Shown piece by piece: positions 18,120-25,998 of a stretch of DNA of 64,000 nucleotides (position 1 is the stretch's first letter; each line of letters opens with the position of its first letter). The notes beneath the pieces were generated by a model, which was not told where the DNA came from, made no database searches, and saw nothing but the letters and a program-made list of their open reading frames with translations. Source of the stretch: Zestomonas carbonaria (GTDB lineage Bacteria > Pseudomonadota > Gammaproteobacteria > Pseudomonadales > Pseudomonadaceae); the NCBI RefSeq assembly GCF_904061905.1, contig NZ_CAJFCI010000084.1:24781-88780 (forward strand), written 5' to 3'. The translations under genes and the position numbers were made by a program.

Positions 18120-18983
18120 ATGCTCGATCCAGTCCTGTTGCGCAGCTTCGTCATGGTGGTGGATGTCGGCAACTTCACCCGCGCCGCCGAGCACCTGCAC
18201 CTCACCCAGTCCACCGTCAGCCAGCAGGTCCTGCGACTGGAACAGGCCCTGGGATGCCGCCTGCTCGATCGCAACCAGCGCCAGGTCCTGCCCACCGAGG
18301 AAGGCGAACGGCTGCTCGGCTATGCCCGGCGCATCCTGCAACTGGGCGAGGAAGCCCGGCAGGCCCTGGACACGGAGCACAGCGAGGGCGCCCTGCGCCT
18401 GGGCATGCCCGAGGACTTCGCCGGCGAACGCATGATGCCGCTGCTCGCCGCCTTCAGCGCGCAGCGCCCGCGCCTGCGCCTGGAGGTGTCCAGCGGTCTC
18501 AGCCACGAACTGCTGCGCCAGTACCGCAACGGCGAGCTGGACCTGTTGCTGGTCAAGCAATGGGGCGCCGACAGCGACTGCCTGGCGCGCTGGCCGGAAC
18601 CGCTGCACTGGCTGGACAGCGCGACGCAGCCCAGTGCCGGACGCGAGCCGTTGCCGCTGGTGGTGTTCCCGCTCGGCGCCCTGTACCGCCAGGAAATGAT
18701 CCATGCTCTGGAAGGCACCGGCCGGCGCTGGCGGATCAGCTATTGCAGCGCCAGCCTGGCCAGCCTCGCGGCGGCGGTCGCCTCCGGCATGGGCGTCAGC
18801 CTGCTGCCGGAACGCTGCCGGCAGGCCACGCACCGGGTGTTGACGGCCGATGATGGTTTCCCGCCGATCGGCGGCCTGGAACTGGCGCTCTACGCCCGCG
18901 CCGAACTCGGCAGCGCCGGACGCAGCCTGTGCGAACAGTTGCAGCACCTGTGCGGTCAGATGGCGGTCACCGACGCCCGTTGA
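18120..18983 (+). CDS. LysR-family regulator divergent from deaminase/MFS pair
   Basis: A 287-residue LysR protein. The HTH is MLDPVLLRSFVMVVDVGNFT / RAAEHLHLTQSTVSQQVLRLE at residues 1-45, and the effector domain starts near residue 88 (GALRLGMPEDFAGERMMPLL). The start MLDP at 18120 is chosen because it matches LysR N-termini; an ATG 30 bases upstream would add a short unconserved extension. The 96-base gap to the divergent deaminase gene contains AT-rich DNA (GTATGGTGAAATTAAATGAT) suitable for a promoter and LysR site. Target and inducer unknown. Confidence 0.85.
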   Translation: MLDPVLLRSFVMVVDVGNFTRAAEHLHLTQSTVSQQVLRLEQALGCRLLDRNQRQVLPTEEGERLLGYARRILQLGEEARQALDTEHSEGALRLGMPEDFAGERMMPLLAAFSAQRPRLRLEVSSGLSHELLRQYRNGELDLLLVKQWGADSDCLARWPEPLHWLDSATQPSAGREPLPLVVFPLGALYRQEMIHALEGTGRRWRISYCSASLASLAAAVASGMGVSLLPERCRQATHRVLTADDGFPPIGGLELALYARAELGSAGRSLCEQLQHLCGQMAVTDAR

Positions 18984-19038
18984 GACGCCGACGCGGCTCG
19001 GGTAAGGTCGAACCATTCGCCACGACAAGGCCACCGCC

Positions 19039-19962
19039 ATGACCTCCAAGCTGGACCAACTGAAAGCCATCACCACCGTGGTCGCCGACACCGGCGACAT
19101 CGACGCCATCGCCCGCCTCAAGCCGGTCGACGCCACCACCAACCCTTCGCTGCTGCTCAAGGCCGCCGCCCTGCCGCGCTACGCGCAGCTCCTGCAGGAT
19201 GCCGTGGCCGGCAGCAATGGCGATCTCGGCCTGGCCTGCGACCGCTTCGGCGTGGCCGTCGGCCAGGAAATCCTCAAGGTCATTCCCGGACGCATCTCCA
19301 CCGAAGTCGATGCGCGCCTGTCGTTCGATACCCAGGCCACCCTGCAACGCGCCGAACGCCTGATCGGCCTCTACGAACAGGCCGGCATCGGCCGCGAACG
19401 GGTGCTGATCAAGATCGCCGCCACCTGGGAAGGCATCCGCGCCGCCGAGCAACTGGAAAAGGCCGGCATCCAGACCAACCTGACCCTGCTGTTCTCCTTC
19501 GCCCAGGCCGCCGCCTGCGCCGACGCCGGGGTGTTCCTCATCTCGCCCTTCGTCGGCCGCATCTACGACTGGTACAAGAAGGCCGAGGGCCGCGATTTCG
19601 CCGGCGCCGAAGACCCCGGCGTGAAGTCGGTGACGCGCATCTACGACTACTACAAGGCCAATGGCTACCCAACCGTGGTGATGGGCGCGAGCTTCCGCAA
19701 CCTCGGCCAGATCGAGCAACTGGCCGGCTGCGACCGCCTGACCATCAGCCCCGAGCTACTGCAGCAACTGGCCGACGATGCGAGTCCCCTGGAACGCAAA
19801 CTGGCCCCCGGCAAGGCCGGCGAAGCACGCCTGGCGCTCGACGAAGCGGGTTTCCGCTGGAGCCTGAACGAAGACGCCATGGCCACCGAGAAGCTCGCCG
19901 AAGGCATCCGCCTGTTCGCACGCGACCAGGAGAAGCTGGAGGCCCTGCTGGCCAAGGCGTAG
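19039..19962 (+). CDS. tal: Transaldolase
   Basis: A 307-residue class I transaldolase of the non-oxidative pentose phosphate pathway. It interconverts sedoheptulose-7-P plus glyceraldehyde-3-P with erythrose-4-P plus fructose-6-P. Motifs: DATTNPSLL at about 31-39 and RVLIKIAATWEGIRAAEQLE with the Schiff-base lysine at about 125; then LLFSFAQAAACADAGV and LISPFVGRIYDWYK. Length matches the E. coli TalB class. Its TAG stop is the first part of a GTAGGGTGC repeat-like sequence, and a bidirectional terminator follows at 20136. Confidence 0.96.
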   Translation: MTSKLDQLKAITTVVADTGDIDAIARLKPVDATTNPSLLLKAAALPRYAQLLQDAVAGSNGDLGLACDRFGVAVGQEILKVIPGRISTEVDARLSFDTQATLQRAERLIGLYEQAGIGRERVLIKIAATWEGIRAAEQLEKAGIQTNLTLLFSFAQAAACADAGVFLISPFVGRIYDWYKKAEGRDFAGAEDPGVKSVTRIYDYYKANGYPTVVMGASFRNLGQIEQLAGCDRLTISPELLQQLADDASPLERKLAPGKAGEARLALDEAGFRWSLNEDAMATEKLAEGIRLFARDQEKLEALLAKA

Positions 19963-20050
19963 GGTGCGCCGTGCGCACCTTTATCGGGGGGCAAGAACAG
20001 TGTCTGGCTGCCCCCTTGGGGAGCGGAGCGCACAGCCTGGGAGCGAAGTC

Positions 20051-20119
20051 CGATGGGTATCGCTTCGCTCAACCCATCCTACGGGCCACCTCGTCGCTCC
20101 CGCGCACGCGGGAGCCCAG
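20051..20119. repeat. Palindromic repeats after tal
   Basis: CGATGGGTATC...AACCCATCCTACGGG (20051-20085) and a GCTCCCGCG/CGCGGGAGC hairpin (about 20096-20115) represent two of the window's dispersed repeat families side by side. Confidence 0.7.
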
Positions 20120-20135
20120 AAAACGCCACACGGAC

Positions 20136-20173
20136 AAACGAAAACGCGCGCCATCGGGCGCGCGTTTTCGTTT
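20136..20173. terminator. Bidirectional intrinsic terminator
   Basis: A perfect 17-base-pair stem (AAACGAAAACGCGCGCC / GGCGCGCGTTTTCGTTT) closes a 4-base loop. A/T tracts lie on both sides, so it can stop transcription of both tal (from the left) and the convergent STAS gene (stop at 20185). Confidence 0.9.
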
Positions 20174-20184
20174 GGAAGAACGGA

Positions 20185-20667
20185 TCAGCCCCGTTCGAGG
20201 GCGTTGACCAGGTCGTGGAAGGCTTCGCGGTTGGACTCGTTCAGGCCCATGAGGATCTTGTGCGCCTCCAGCACCTTGGCCCTCACCACATCCTCGGACT
20301 GGTCCTGGGACGGCAGGTCGTCCAGGCATTCCGGGCAGGGAATCGGCCGGTCGACGATGTTGAACACCTGATCGAAGCCCATCGACTCCAGCAACCGGGT
20401 GATGTCCTCGTTGGTGGTCATCAGGGTCGGCAGCAGGCCGATCTTCTGCCGCGAGAGAATGGACAGCTTGGCCAGCAGGCCGAGGGTGGTGCTGTCGATG
20501 CTGCGGGTTTCAGTGAGATCGATGATGATCGCGTTGAAATTCAGCGAAGTGAAGATCTTTTCGATGGTGGCATCCAGCGCCGAACAGAGAGTCAGACGCA
20601 CTTCACCGACAAACTTGAGGACGAAGGTGCCGTCCTGCTCGGCGAATTGAATTCTACCGGTACTCAT
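20185..20667 (-). CDS. STAS-domain anti-sigma-factor antagonist (RssC-like)
   Basis: A 160-residue STAS protein. The fold is visible from GTFVLKFVGEVRLTLCSALDATIEKI to LNFNAIIIDLTETRSIDSTTLGLLAKL, the latter carrying the Asp-Ser region (SIDSTTLGLL) phosphorylated in SpoIIAA/RsbV homologues. A ~50-residue tail with a CPEC pair extends beyond the minimal domain. It lies just downstream of the PP2C-type response regulator gene in the same operon, as rssB-rssC do in P. aeruginosa, where the pair influences RpoS activity. The role is inferred from that arrangement. Confidence 0.82.
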   Translation of the reverse strand: MSTGRIQFAEQDGTFVLKFVGEVRLTLCSALDATIEKIFTSLNFNAIIIDLTETRSIDSTTLGLLAKLSILSRQKIGLLPTLMTTNEDITRLLESMGFDQVFNIVDRPIPCPECLDDLPSQDQSEDVVRAKVLEAHKILMGLNESNREAFHDLVNALERG

Positions 20668-20688
20668 GCACGCCTCTCATGCGCTCGC

Positions 20689-21873
20689 TCATGCAAGGTT
20701 TCTGCTCAACACCAACAGGGCAATGTCGTCCGGCATTTCGCCGAGACTGCCCAGTCCGAACACCTGGCGTAGACCATCAAGAGTGCCCCCCGCCTTGCTC
20801 ACCAGCTCAGGTAGAGCCGTCTCTTTGTCTTTGAGTGTATCGCCGGGCAAAAGGTCCAGAATGCCATCAGACAAGAGGGTAATGCTGAAGGACTCCGGCA
20901 TATCCATGACCAGGTCGGTATAGGTCGCTTCATCGAACAACCCCACCGGCAGGCCCTTGCCTTCCAGGTAGCTTGCCTTGCCGTCGCGGTACAGCACCGG
21001 CAGCGGCAGGTGCCCGCCGATGCTGTAGGTCAGCGTGCCGGCGACCTGGTCGATCACGCCGCCGAGCATGGTCACGTGCTTGCCCAGCTTGCAGTTGATC
21101 AGCCCGCGGTTGATATGGGCGAGCACGTCCGACGGCTTGAATTCCGGCAACCGCCCGCCCCGCCGCGACTCGTAGAGCAGCCGGGTGGTCATGAACTTGA
21201 GCAGCACGGTGACGAACGCCGAGGAAGCCCCATGCCCCGACACGTCGGCCAGGTAGAAGGCCACGCGATGGTCGTCGAGTCGGAAGTAGTCGACGAAGTC
21301 GCCGGACAGGTACAGCGAAGGAATGATCTGGTGGGCGAAGCGCAGGTCGTCGGCCTCCCAGGGGGTGACCGGCAGCATGTTCATCTGCACCTGGCGCCCG
21401 GCGTTCTGGTCCTCCTGCAACAGGTGCAGGCTGGCCTCCAGTTCGCGGTTGGCGGTTTCCAGCTTCTCGCGGTAGCGGCGGTTTTCCAGGCGCAGGTGGG
21501 AACGGTCCAGGGCGCGGCGCACCGAGTGCTCGAGGACCGCCAGGTCTTCCAGGGGCTTGATCAGGTAGTCGGCGGCGCCCAGGCGCAGGGCCTCGACCAC
21601 GTCGCCCATCACCCCGGCCCCGGACACCACGATCACCGGGACCTCGACCTCCAGGGAATTGATCCGGCGGATCAGCTCCAGGCCATCCACCTGCGGCATG
21701 CGCAGGTCGCACACGACCAGATCGGGCTTCTCCCGTTCGAAGACCTCCAGTCCCTGGAGGCCATTGGCGGCCTGCAGGACGCTGAAGCCGCTGTCTTCCA
21801 GGTAGGCCGCGAGACTTGCGCGGACTACGTCGTCGTCATCGATTATCAGCAGCGTGGCACTGGGATTGTGCAT
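20689..21873 (-). CDS. rssB: RssB-like response regulator with PP2C (SpoIIE) phosphatase domain
   Basis: A 394-residue protein. The receiver domain (about 5-125) has the acidic cluster IIDDDDV and phosphoacceptor D56 in DLVVCDLRMPQVDG. A coiled-coil linker (about 130-160, RRYREKLETANRELEASLHL) precedes a PP2C/SpoIIE domain with SGDFVDYFRL, LADVSGHGASSAFV and LLSDGILDLLPG metal-binding motifs. This domain class dephosphorylates STAS antagonists, and one is encoded 21 bases downstream. The start at 21873 (MHNPSATLL) is chosen because the receiver begins there; a longer frame adds 26 unconserved residues. Confidence 0.88.
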   Translation of the reverse strand: MHNPSATLLIIDDDDVVRASLAAYLEDSGFSVLQAANGLQGLEVFEREKPDLVVCDLRMPQVDGLELIRRINSLEVEVPVIVVSGAGVMGDVVEALRLGAADYLIKPLEDLAVLEHSVRRALDRSHLRLENRRYREKLETANRELEASLHLLQEDQNAGRQVQMNMLPVTPWEADDLRFAHQIIPSLYLSGDFVDYFRLDDHRVAFYLADVSGHGASSAFVTVLLKFMTTRLLYESRRGGRLPEFKPSDVLAHINRGLINCKLGKHVTMLGGVIDQVAGTLTYSIGGHLPLPVLYRDGKASYLEGKGLPVGLFDEATYTDLVMDMPESFSITLLSDGILDLLPGDTLKDKETALPELVSKAGGTLDGLRQVFGLGSLGEMPDDIALLVLSRNLA

Positions 21874-22083
21874 GGGATACCAGGCAAACGGCGCCAGGAA
21901 AATTGGCGGAAGCGTCGGGGAAGCGCCCCTGAACGCGTGTACTCGGTTCACATCAAGGCGCAGACGGTACTCCCATCCGGAGCCCGATTCAAGCGCGGAC
22001 CGATTGCCGCGGAGGCGCCTTTACACTTGGAATAATCGAAGGTTATAAGAGCCGCACGAGCCTATATAAAAGAGGACTGGCGC

Positions 22084-22374
22084 ATGGACCGTGACTACAG
22101 CGAAAAGCGCGATTTCATCCGCATGCGCCTGGAAGTCCCCGTCACCCTGCTGCACGCCGGCAGGGAAATCCCGGCGGTCTGCCTGGACCTGTCGAGCAGC
22201 GGCATGCAACTGGAAGCATCCTGCGCGCTGAACATCGGCGACCACGTGCGAGTGGTGATCCCCTCCCCACACGACGAGCTCAAGGGTCTCGACGTCGAAG
22301 CCAAGGTGGTGCGCCTCGCCGCCCTGGAAGACGGCCGGCAGTCGCTGGGGCTGGTCATCGTGGCGATGGACTGA
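22084..22374 (+). CDS. PilZ-domain protein
   Basis: A 96-residue PilZ protein expected to bind cyclic di-GMP. The RxxxR motif is KRDFIRMRL (R9-R13) and the second motif is DLSSSGMQLE at 35-44; the expected strand RVVIPSPHDELKGLDVEAKVVRL follows. The AGAGGAC-type ribosome site lies upstream of the ATG. Divergent from the rssB operon and monocistronic. Confidence 0.88.
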   Translation: MDRDYSEKRDFIRMRLEVPVTLLHAGREIPAVCLDLSSSGMQLEASCALNIGDHVRVVIPSPHDELKGLDVEAKVVRLAALEDGRQSLGLVIVAMD

Positions 22375-22426
22375 GCCGCCCCTGCGCTATTGGGTGGGTT
22401 CCCGCGTTATTTGCCGGGTTTACTGG

Positions 22427-22523
22427 GTCCCCGCGTTCGCGGGGATGACACGACTCGATCTTCATCCCCCTGTTCGCAGGAGCGACACGAATCCGATAGT
22501 CATCCCCGCGAACGCGGGGACCC
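22427..22523. repeat. Inverted pair of GTCCCCGCG-TTCGCGGGGA repeats
   Basis: Two units, 22427-22449 and 22499-22523, are inverted relative to each other with about 50 bases between. They are the same family as the mexE-mexF intergenic repeats and lie between the convergent PilZ and mlaA genes. Confidence 0.88.
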
Positions 22524-22539
22524 GGAAAACGAACCAGCG

Positions 22540-23244
22540 CTAGAAGTCGTCCTCGACCTCGCCATCCTTGACCTTGAACTCGCGGTTCTGCAGGTACACG
22601 TTGCGGATGAACACGTACTTGTCGCCGGTGACCATCTTCTCGGCCGACAGCAGGTCGGCGCGGGTGTCGATCACATCGACGCCACGGATCACGTTGCGGG
22701 TCGGCACGTGGTCGATATACGGATAGGGCTCGAGGAAGCTGTCCGGGATCTTCGCCGGCGCATCGCGCAGGGTGCTCGGCCCGAAGAACGGCAGCACCAG
22801 ATAAGGCCCGCTACCGACCCCCCAGGCGCCGAGGGTCTGGCCGAAGTCCTCGTCGTTGCGGTCCAGCCCCATCCTGGTGCCGACGTCGAAGAAGCCGAGC
22901 AGGCCGAAGGTGGTGTTGAAGATCAGCCGGCCGGTATCGACCCCGGCGTCGTGGAACTTGCCCTGCAGCAGGTTGTTGGCCAGGTTGCCGACGTCGCCCA
23001 CGTTGTTGAACATGTTGTGCACGCCGTCCTCGAGGAACTGCGGGGTCACCTTCTGGTAGCCCTGCGCCAGGGGCTTCAGGGCATAGGTGTCGAGGGTGTC
23101 GTTGAAACGGAAGATCGCCCGGTTGAAGCCCTCCCAGGGGTCTTCCTCGGTGGCGGCTCCGGCAGCCATCGGCAACAACGCCAGGCCGAGACAGGCGAGC
23201 ACCCGCCCCAGGCTGTCAGTCCAGTTCGCAGCGAGCAAACGCAT
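22540..23244 (-). CDS. mlaA: MlaA (VacJ), outer-membrane lipid asymmetry protein
   Basis: A 234-residue MlaA/VacJ protein that removes surface-exposed phospholipid from the outer membrane and passes it to MlaC. It has the hallmark DPWEGFNRAIFRFNDTLDTYALKPLAQGY, FNTTFGLLGFFDVGTRMGLDRNDEDFGQTLGAWGVGSGPYLVLPFFGPSTLRD in overlapping conserved blocks, and PYIDHVPTRN. The signal peptide ends in PMAAGAATEED. I see no lipobox cysteine at that site, although the E. coli protein is a lipoprotein. Monocistronic; divergent from a thioesterase gene. Confidence 0.92.
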   Translation of the reverse strand: MRLLAANWTDSLGRVLACLGLALLPMAAGAATEEDPWEGFNRAIFRFNDTLDTYALKPLAQGYQKVTPQFLEDGVHNMFNNVGDVGNLANNLLQGKFHDAGVDTGRLIFNTTFGLLGFFDVGTRMGLDRNDEDFGQTLGAWGVGSGPYLVLPFFGPSTLRDAPAKIPDSFLEPYPYIDHVPTRNVIRGVDVIDTRADLLSAEKMVTGDKYVFIRNVYLQNREFKVKDGEVEDDF

Positions 23245-23358
23245 TGCAGTCTCTCCATGAGAATAAGTAGTGTGACGCCTCCACAACGCTGAGCCGCCAT
23301 CAGGCCGCGCAGTATAAAGCCTCGACCCCATCAATAGGCAGCCTAGCGGAGTCCTTTC

Positions 23359-23763
23359 ATGCCGGAGAAACATCTGCTCTTCACTACCCGTATTCCGGTG
23401 CGCTGGGGCGACATGGATAGCCGCCAGCACGTCAACAACATCATCTATTTCCAGTACATGGAAGAAGCCCGGATACGCTGGTTCGACAGCCTCGGCCTGG
23501 AGTTCCGCGACGTCGGCCCGCTGGTCCTGCAGAACCAGCACACCTACCTGCGGGCGGTGGAGCACCCCGCCACGGTGATCGTGGAGCTGTACGCCGGCGC
23601 GATCGGCCGCAGCAGCCTGGTGGTCGAGCACCGCATGAGCATCGTCGAGGACCCCGGCACCCTGTACGGCGAGGGCCACTGCAAACTGGTCTGGGTCGAC
23701 TACCCGAGCAATCGCAGCGTTTCGGTGCCGGATTCGGTCCGCGCCCTGTTCGCCGAAGGGTAA
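23359..23763 (+). CDS. Acyl-CoA thioesterase, 4-hydroxybenzoyl-CoA thioesterase (YbgC-like) family
   Basis: A 134-residue hotdog-fold thioesterase. The conserved segment RWGDMDSRQHVNNIIYFQYMEEARIRWF contains the active-site aspartate and HVNN helix start of the 4HBT/FadM family. GRSSLVVEHRMSI is the central strand. It hydrolyses an acyl-CoA; the chain preference is not readable. The ATG at 23359 follows GGAGTCC. Divergent from mlaA. Confidence 0.88.
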   Translation: MPEKHLLFTTRIPVRWGDMDSRQHVNNIIYFQYMEEARIRWFDSLGLEFRDVGPLVLQNQHTYLRAVEHPATVIVELYAGAIGRSSLVVEHRMSIVEDPGTLYGEGHCKLVWVDYPSNRSVSVPDSVRALFAEG

Positions 23764-23908
23764 ACGCGCAAAACCCTGATACAGATCAATCCATCCCACC
23801 GGCCGGGACCGGGCAAAGGCCCCTGGCATGCAGTAACCTTTAGGCAGGCACGGACCTTTCGCCAGGCGACGGGGTCAATGCCTTGCCTATACATGGAGGG
23901 AGAAGCAC

Positions 23909-24172
23909 ATGCCTGCCCGCGAACTGCAACAGCAACTCAACGAACTGCGCGAACAGCTCGAAGCGGGCACCCCGCTTTCCGCCGAGGAACAGGAGCATCT
24001 GCAGGACCTGATCAAGCAGATCGAACTGCAGCTCGATCTGGAAGCGGCCACGCCCGACACCGGCCTGGTGGATGGCGTCAACCTGGCGGTGGAGCGCTTC
24101 GAGGTCGATCACCCGACCCTTGCCGCCACCCTGCGCAATATCGTGCAGAGCCTGGCGAATATGGGAATCTGA
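23909..24172 (+). CDS. DUF4404 family small coiled-coil protein
   Basis: An 87-residue acidic helical protein (PARELQQQLNELREQLEAGTPLSAEEQEHL...IEQLDL-like heptads). Its C-terminal VDGVNLAVERFEVDHPTLAATLRNIVQSLANMGI matches the DUF4404 family of pseudomonads. AGGGAGAAGC precedes the ATG. Function unknown; it lies convergent with queF. Confidence 0.8.
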   Translation: MPARELQQQLNELREQLEAGTPLSAEEQEHLQDLIKQIELQLDLEAATPDTGLVDGVNLAVERFEVDHPTLAATLRNIVQSLANMGI

Positions 24173-24260
24173 GCTGCAAGCGAATCAGTGTGGCGGCAAA
24201 CTCCGTGGCACTTTTCAGCTTCTACTTGAAGCTTATGGCTTGCAGCTTGCCGCTACTTTT

Positions 24261-25091
24261 TTATTGGCGTACCAGCCGGCGGTTGTCCGGGCTTATCGGT
24301 GCGGTGCTGCGGTAGGGATTGATGTCCAGCCCGCCGCGCCGCACGTAGCGGGCGCAGACCGTCAGGTGCTCGGGTTCGAGCAGCTTCCGCAGGTCGAGGA
24401 AGATGCGCTCGACGCACTGTTCGTGGAAATCCGCGTGCTGGCGGAAGCTCACCAGATAGGCCAGGAAGCTGGCGTGATCCAGCGTCCGCGCGCCGCGATA
24501 CTCGACCACCACGCTGCCCCAGTCCGGCTGGCCGGTGACCGGGCAGTTGGACTTCAGCAGATGGCTATACAGCGCCTCCTCGGCCGCACCGGCTGAACAG
24601 CGCAGCAGCTCCGGCTGCGGATGGGCATAGCTGGAGACCTGGATGTCCAGGCCATCGATGCAGATGCCCGGCAACGGCGCGACACCTTCGGCCTCCACCT
24701 CCTCCAGAGTGCGCACCCGCACCGCGACCGGCGCCCCGGCGGCGGTGGACAGGTCCCTGGCCAGCACCTCTTCGAGCGCGGCATGGCTGTCGAAGACGCT
24801 CTGGTTCAGCGAGTTGAGGTAGAGCTTGAACGACTTGGATTCGATGATGTTCGGCGAATCGGCGGGAATCGCGAATTCACCGATGGCCACCACCGGCTTT
24901 CCGGACGGCAGCAGCCAGGACAGCTCGTAGCAGTTCCAGTAGTCGACGCCCTTGTACGGCAAGGTCTGCGCGGTGAGACCCAGCTCCGCCCATTTGCTGG
25001 TCCGCGAGATCGGGAACAGCAATTCGGGGCTGTAGGTGGCGATGTATTCGCTGGACTTGCCCAGCGGCGAATGTTCGGCGGGATGCTGCAT
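24261..25091 (-). CDS. queF: NADPH-dependent 7-cyano-7-deazaguanine reductase (QueF)
   Basis: A 276-residue bimodular QueF that reduces preQ0 to preQ1 in queuosine biosynthesis. The signature ESKSFKLYLNSLNQ begins at residue 84. The catalytic nucleophile is C183 in LLKSNCPVTGQPDWGSV, with general-acid D190. The substrate-binding FHEQCVERIF motif is near residue 228. The start at 25091 (MQHPAEHSP) gives the size of the E. coli YqcD class; the longer frame reads through repeat DNA. No preQ1 riboswitch could be recognised upstream. Confidence 0.95.
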   Translation of the reverse strand: MQHPAEHSPLGKSSEYIATYSPELLFPISRTSKWAELGLTAQTLPYKGVDYWNCYELSWLLPSGKPVVAIGEFAIPADSPNIIESKSFKLYLNSLNQSVFDSHAALEEVLARDLSTAAGAPVAVRVRTLEEVEAEGVAPLPGICIDGLDIQVSSYAHPQPELLRCSAGAAEEALYSHLLKSNCPVTGQPDWGSVVVEYRGARTLDHASFLAYLVSFRQHADFHEQCVERIFLDLRKLLEPEHLTVCARYVRRGGLDINPYRSTAPISPDNRRLVRQ

Positions 25092-25190
25092 GGTGGTAGA
25101 CCTGGCGAAAACGCGGCAAGTGTATACAGATTCGCCGCCAAATGCGCCGCGCCGCGTGCATTGTGTGCCCCCATGGTCGTTCCCCAGCCG

Positions 25191-25288
25191 TAGGGGGCGC
25201 CGCGCGCACCGTTTACCCGGGGCCGTGTACGGCGTTCCGCCGGGAACGAGAGGTGTCGCCCGGCGGATCGGTGCGCGCGGCGCCCCTA
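25191..25288. repeat. Long inverted repeat between copB and queF
   Basis: TAGGGGGCGCCGCGCGCACC (25191-25210) is nearly complementary to the sequence at 25270-25288, with about 60 bases between. It separates the queF leader from the copper operon's 3' end and probably ends copB transcription. Confidence 0.8.
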
Positions 25289-25296
25289 CAAAGTCT

Positions 25297-25998
25297 CTAT
25301 AGCCAGAAGCGCAGCCCCACCACCCAGGCGCTCTCCTCATCGTCCTCGCCGGCCGCGCGCAACAGGCCGCCGCTGCGCCCGTAGGTCTTCTCCCACGTAT
25401 AGCCGACATAGGGCGAAAAGGCCGGGGTGACGCGATAGTGCAGGCGCAGGCCGGTCTCCAGGGTGCTACCGCCGGCGCCGATGTCCAGGTCGCGGTCGTC
25501 GCCCAGCGCCAGGTCGTATTCCAGCTTGGGTTCCAGCACCCAGCGCTGGGTCAGCAGCAGCTCGTATTCGACCTCCAGGCGCAGCGAAGGGTCGCCCCGT
25601 TCGCTGAGGAACAGGTTGGCGTCCAGTTCGATCCACTGCGGCGCCAGCCCCTTGAGGCCAAGCACCGCATGGCTGCGCGACGGCCCCGGCTGGTCGTCGT
25701 AGCGGATGCCCGCCTGCCAGTCGAAGAACTCGCTGAGCTCGCGGCGGTAGAGCAACCGGGTCTCGCTGGATTCGGTCGGCCCGCCGGCATCGCGCTCGCC
25801 GGTGCTGTTCAGCACCAGTTTGTGGAAGTCGGTGCCGTACCAGCCCTCGGCTTCCCAGGCCAGGCGCTGGTCGTCGCCGGCGAAGCGCTGTTCGAGGTGG
25901 TCGAAGGCGAAATAGCCGACCGGCATGTCGTCCATGTCCATGGCCAGCGCCGGCAGGCTGACCAGCATGGCGGCGGCGGTCAGGTCAGTGATGCGCAT
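25297..25998 (-). CDS. copB: CopB/PcoB, outer-membrane copper-resistance protein
   Basis: A 233-residue outer-membrane barrel. The signal peptide (MRITDLTAAAMLVSLPALA) leads into DMDDMPVGYFAFDHLEQRFAGDD, then alternating strands (LLTQRWVLEPKLEYDLALGDDRDLDIGAGGSTLETGLRLHY, PYVGYTWEKTYG) and the C-terminal GLRFWL with an aromatic penultimate residue. This matches the core of PcoB/CopB; the long Met/His-rich N-terminal region of many family members is missing. Third gene of the cupredoxin-copA-copB operon, its start overlapping the end of copA by 14 bases. Confidence 0.88.
   Translation of the reverse strand: MRITDLTAAAMLVSLPALAMDMDDMPVGYFAFDHLEQRFAGDDQRLAWEAEGWYGTDFHKLVLNSTGERDAGGPTESSETRLLYRRELSEFFDWQAGIRYDDQPGPSRSHAVLGLKGLAPQWIELDANLFLSERGDPSLRLEVEYELLLTQRWVLEPKLEYDLALGDDRDLDIGAGGSTLETGLRLHYRVTPAFSPYVGYTWEKTYGRSGGLLRAAGEDDEESAWVVGLRFWL

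Noticed and set aside
24173..24260. AGCTGCAAGC / GCTTGCAGCT inverted repeat with T-rich tail as the DUF4404 terminator
   Set aside because: The arms are 56 bases apart with another hairpin between, so a clean intrinsic terminator cannot be assigned.
25092..25296. preQ1 riboswitch in front of queF
   Set aside because: The leader contains an inverted repeat of a dispersed type but no recognisable preQ1 aptamer core.
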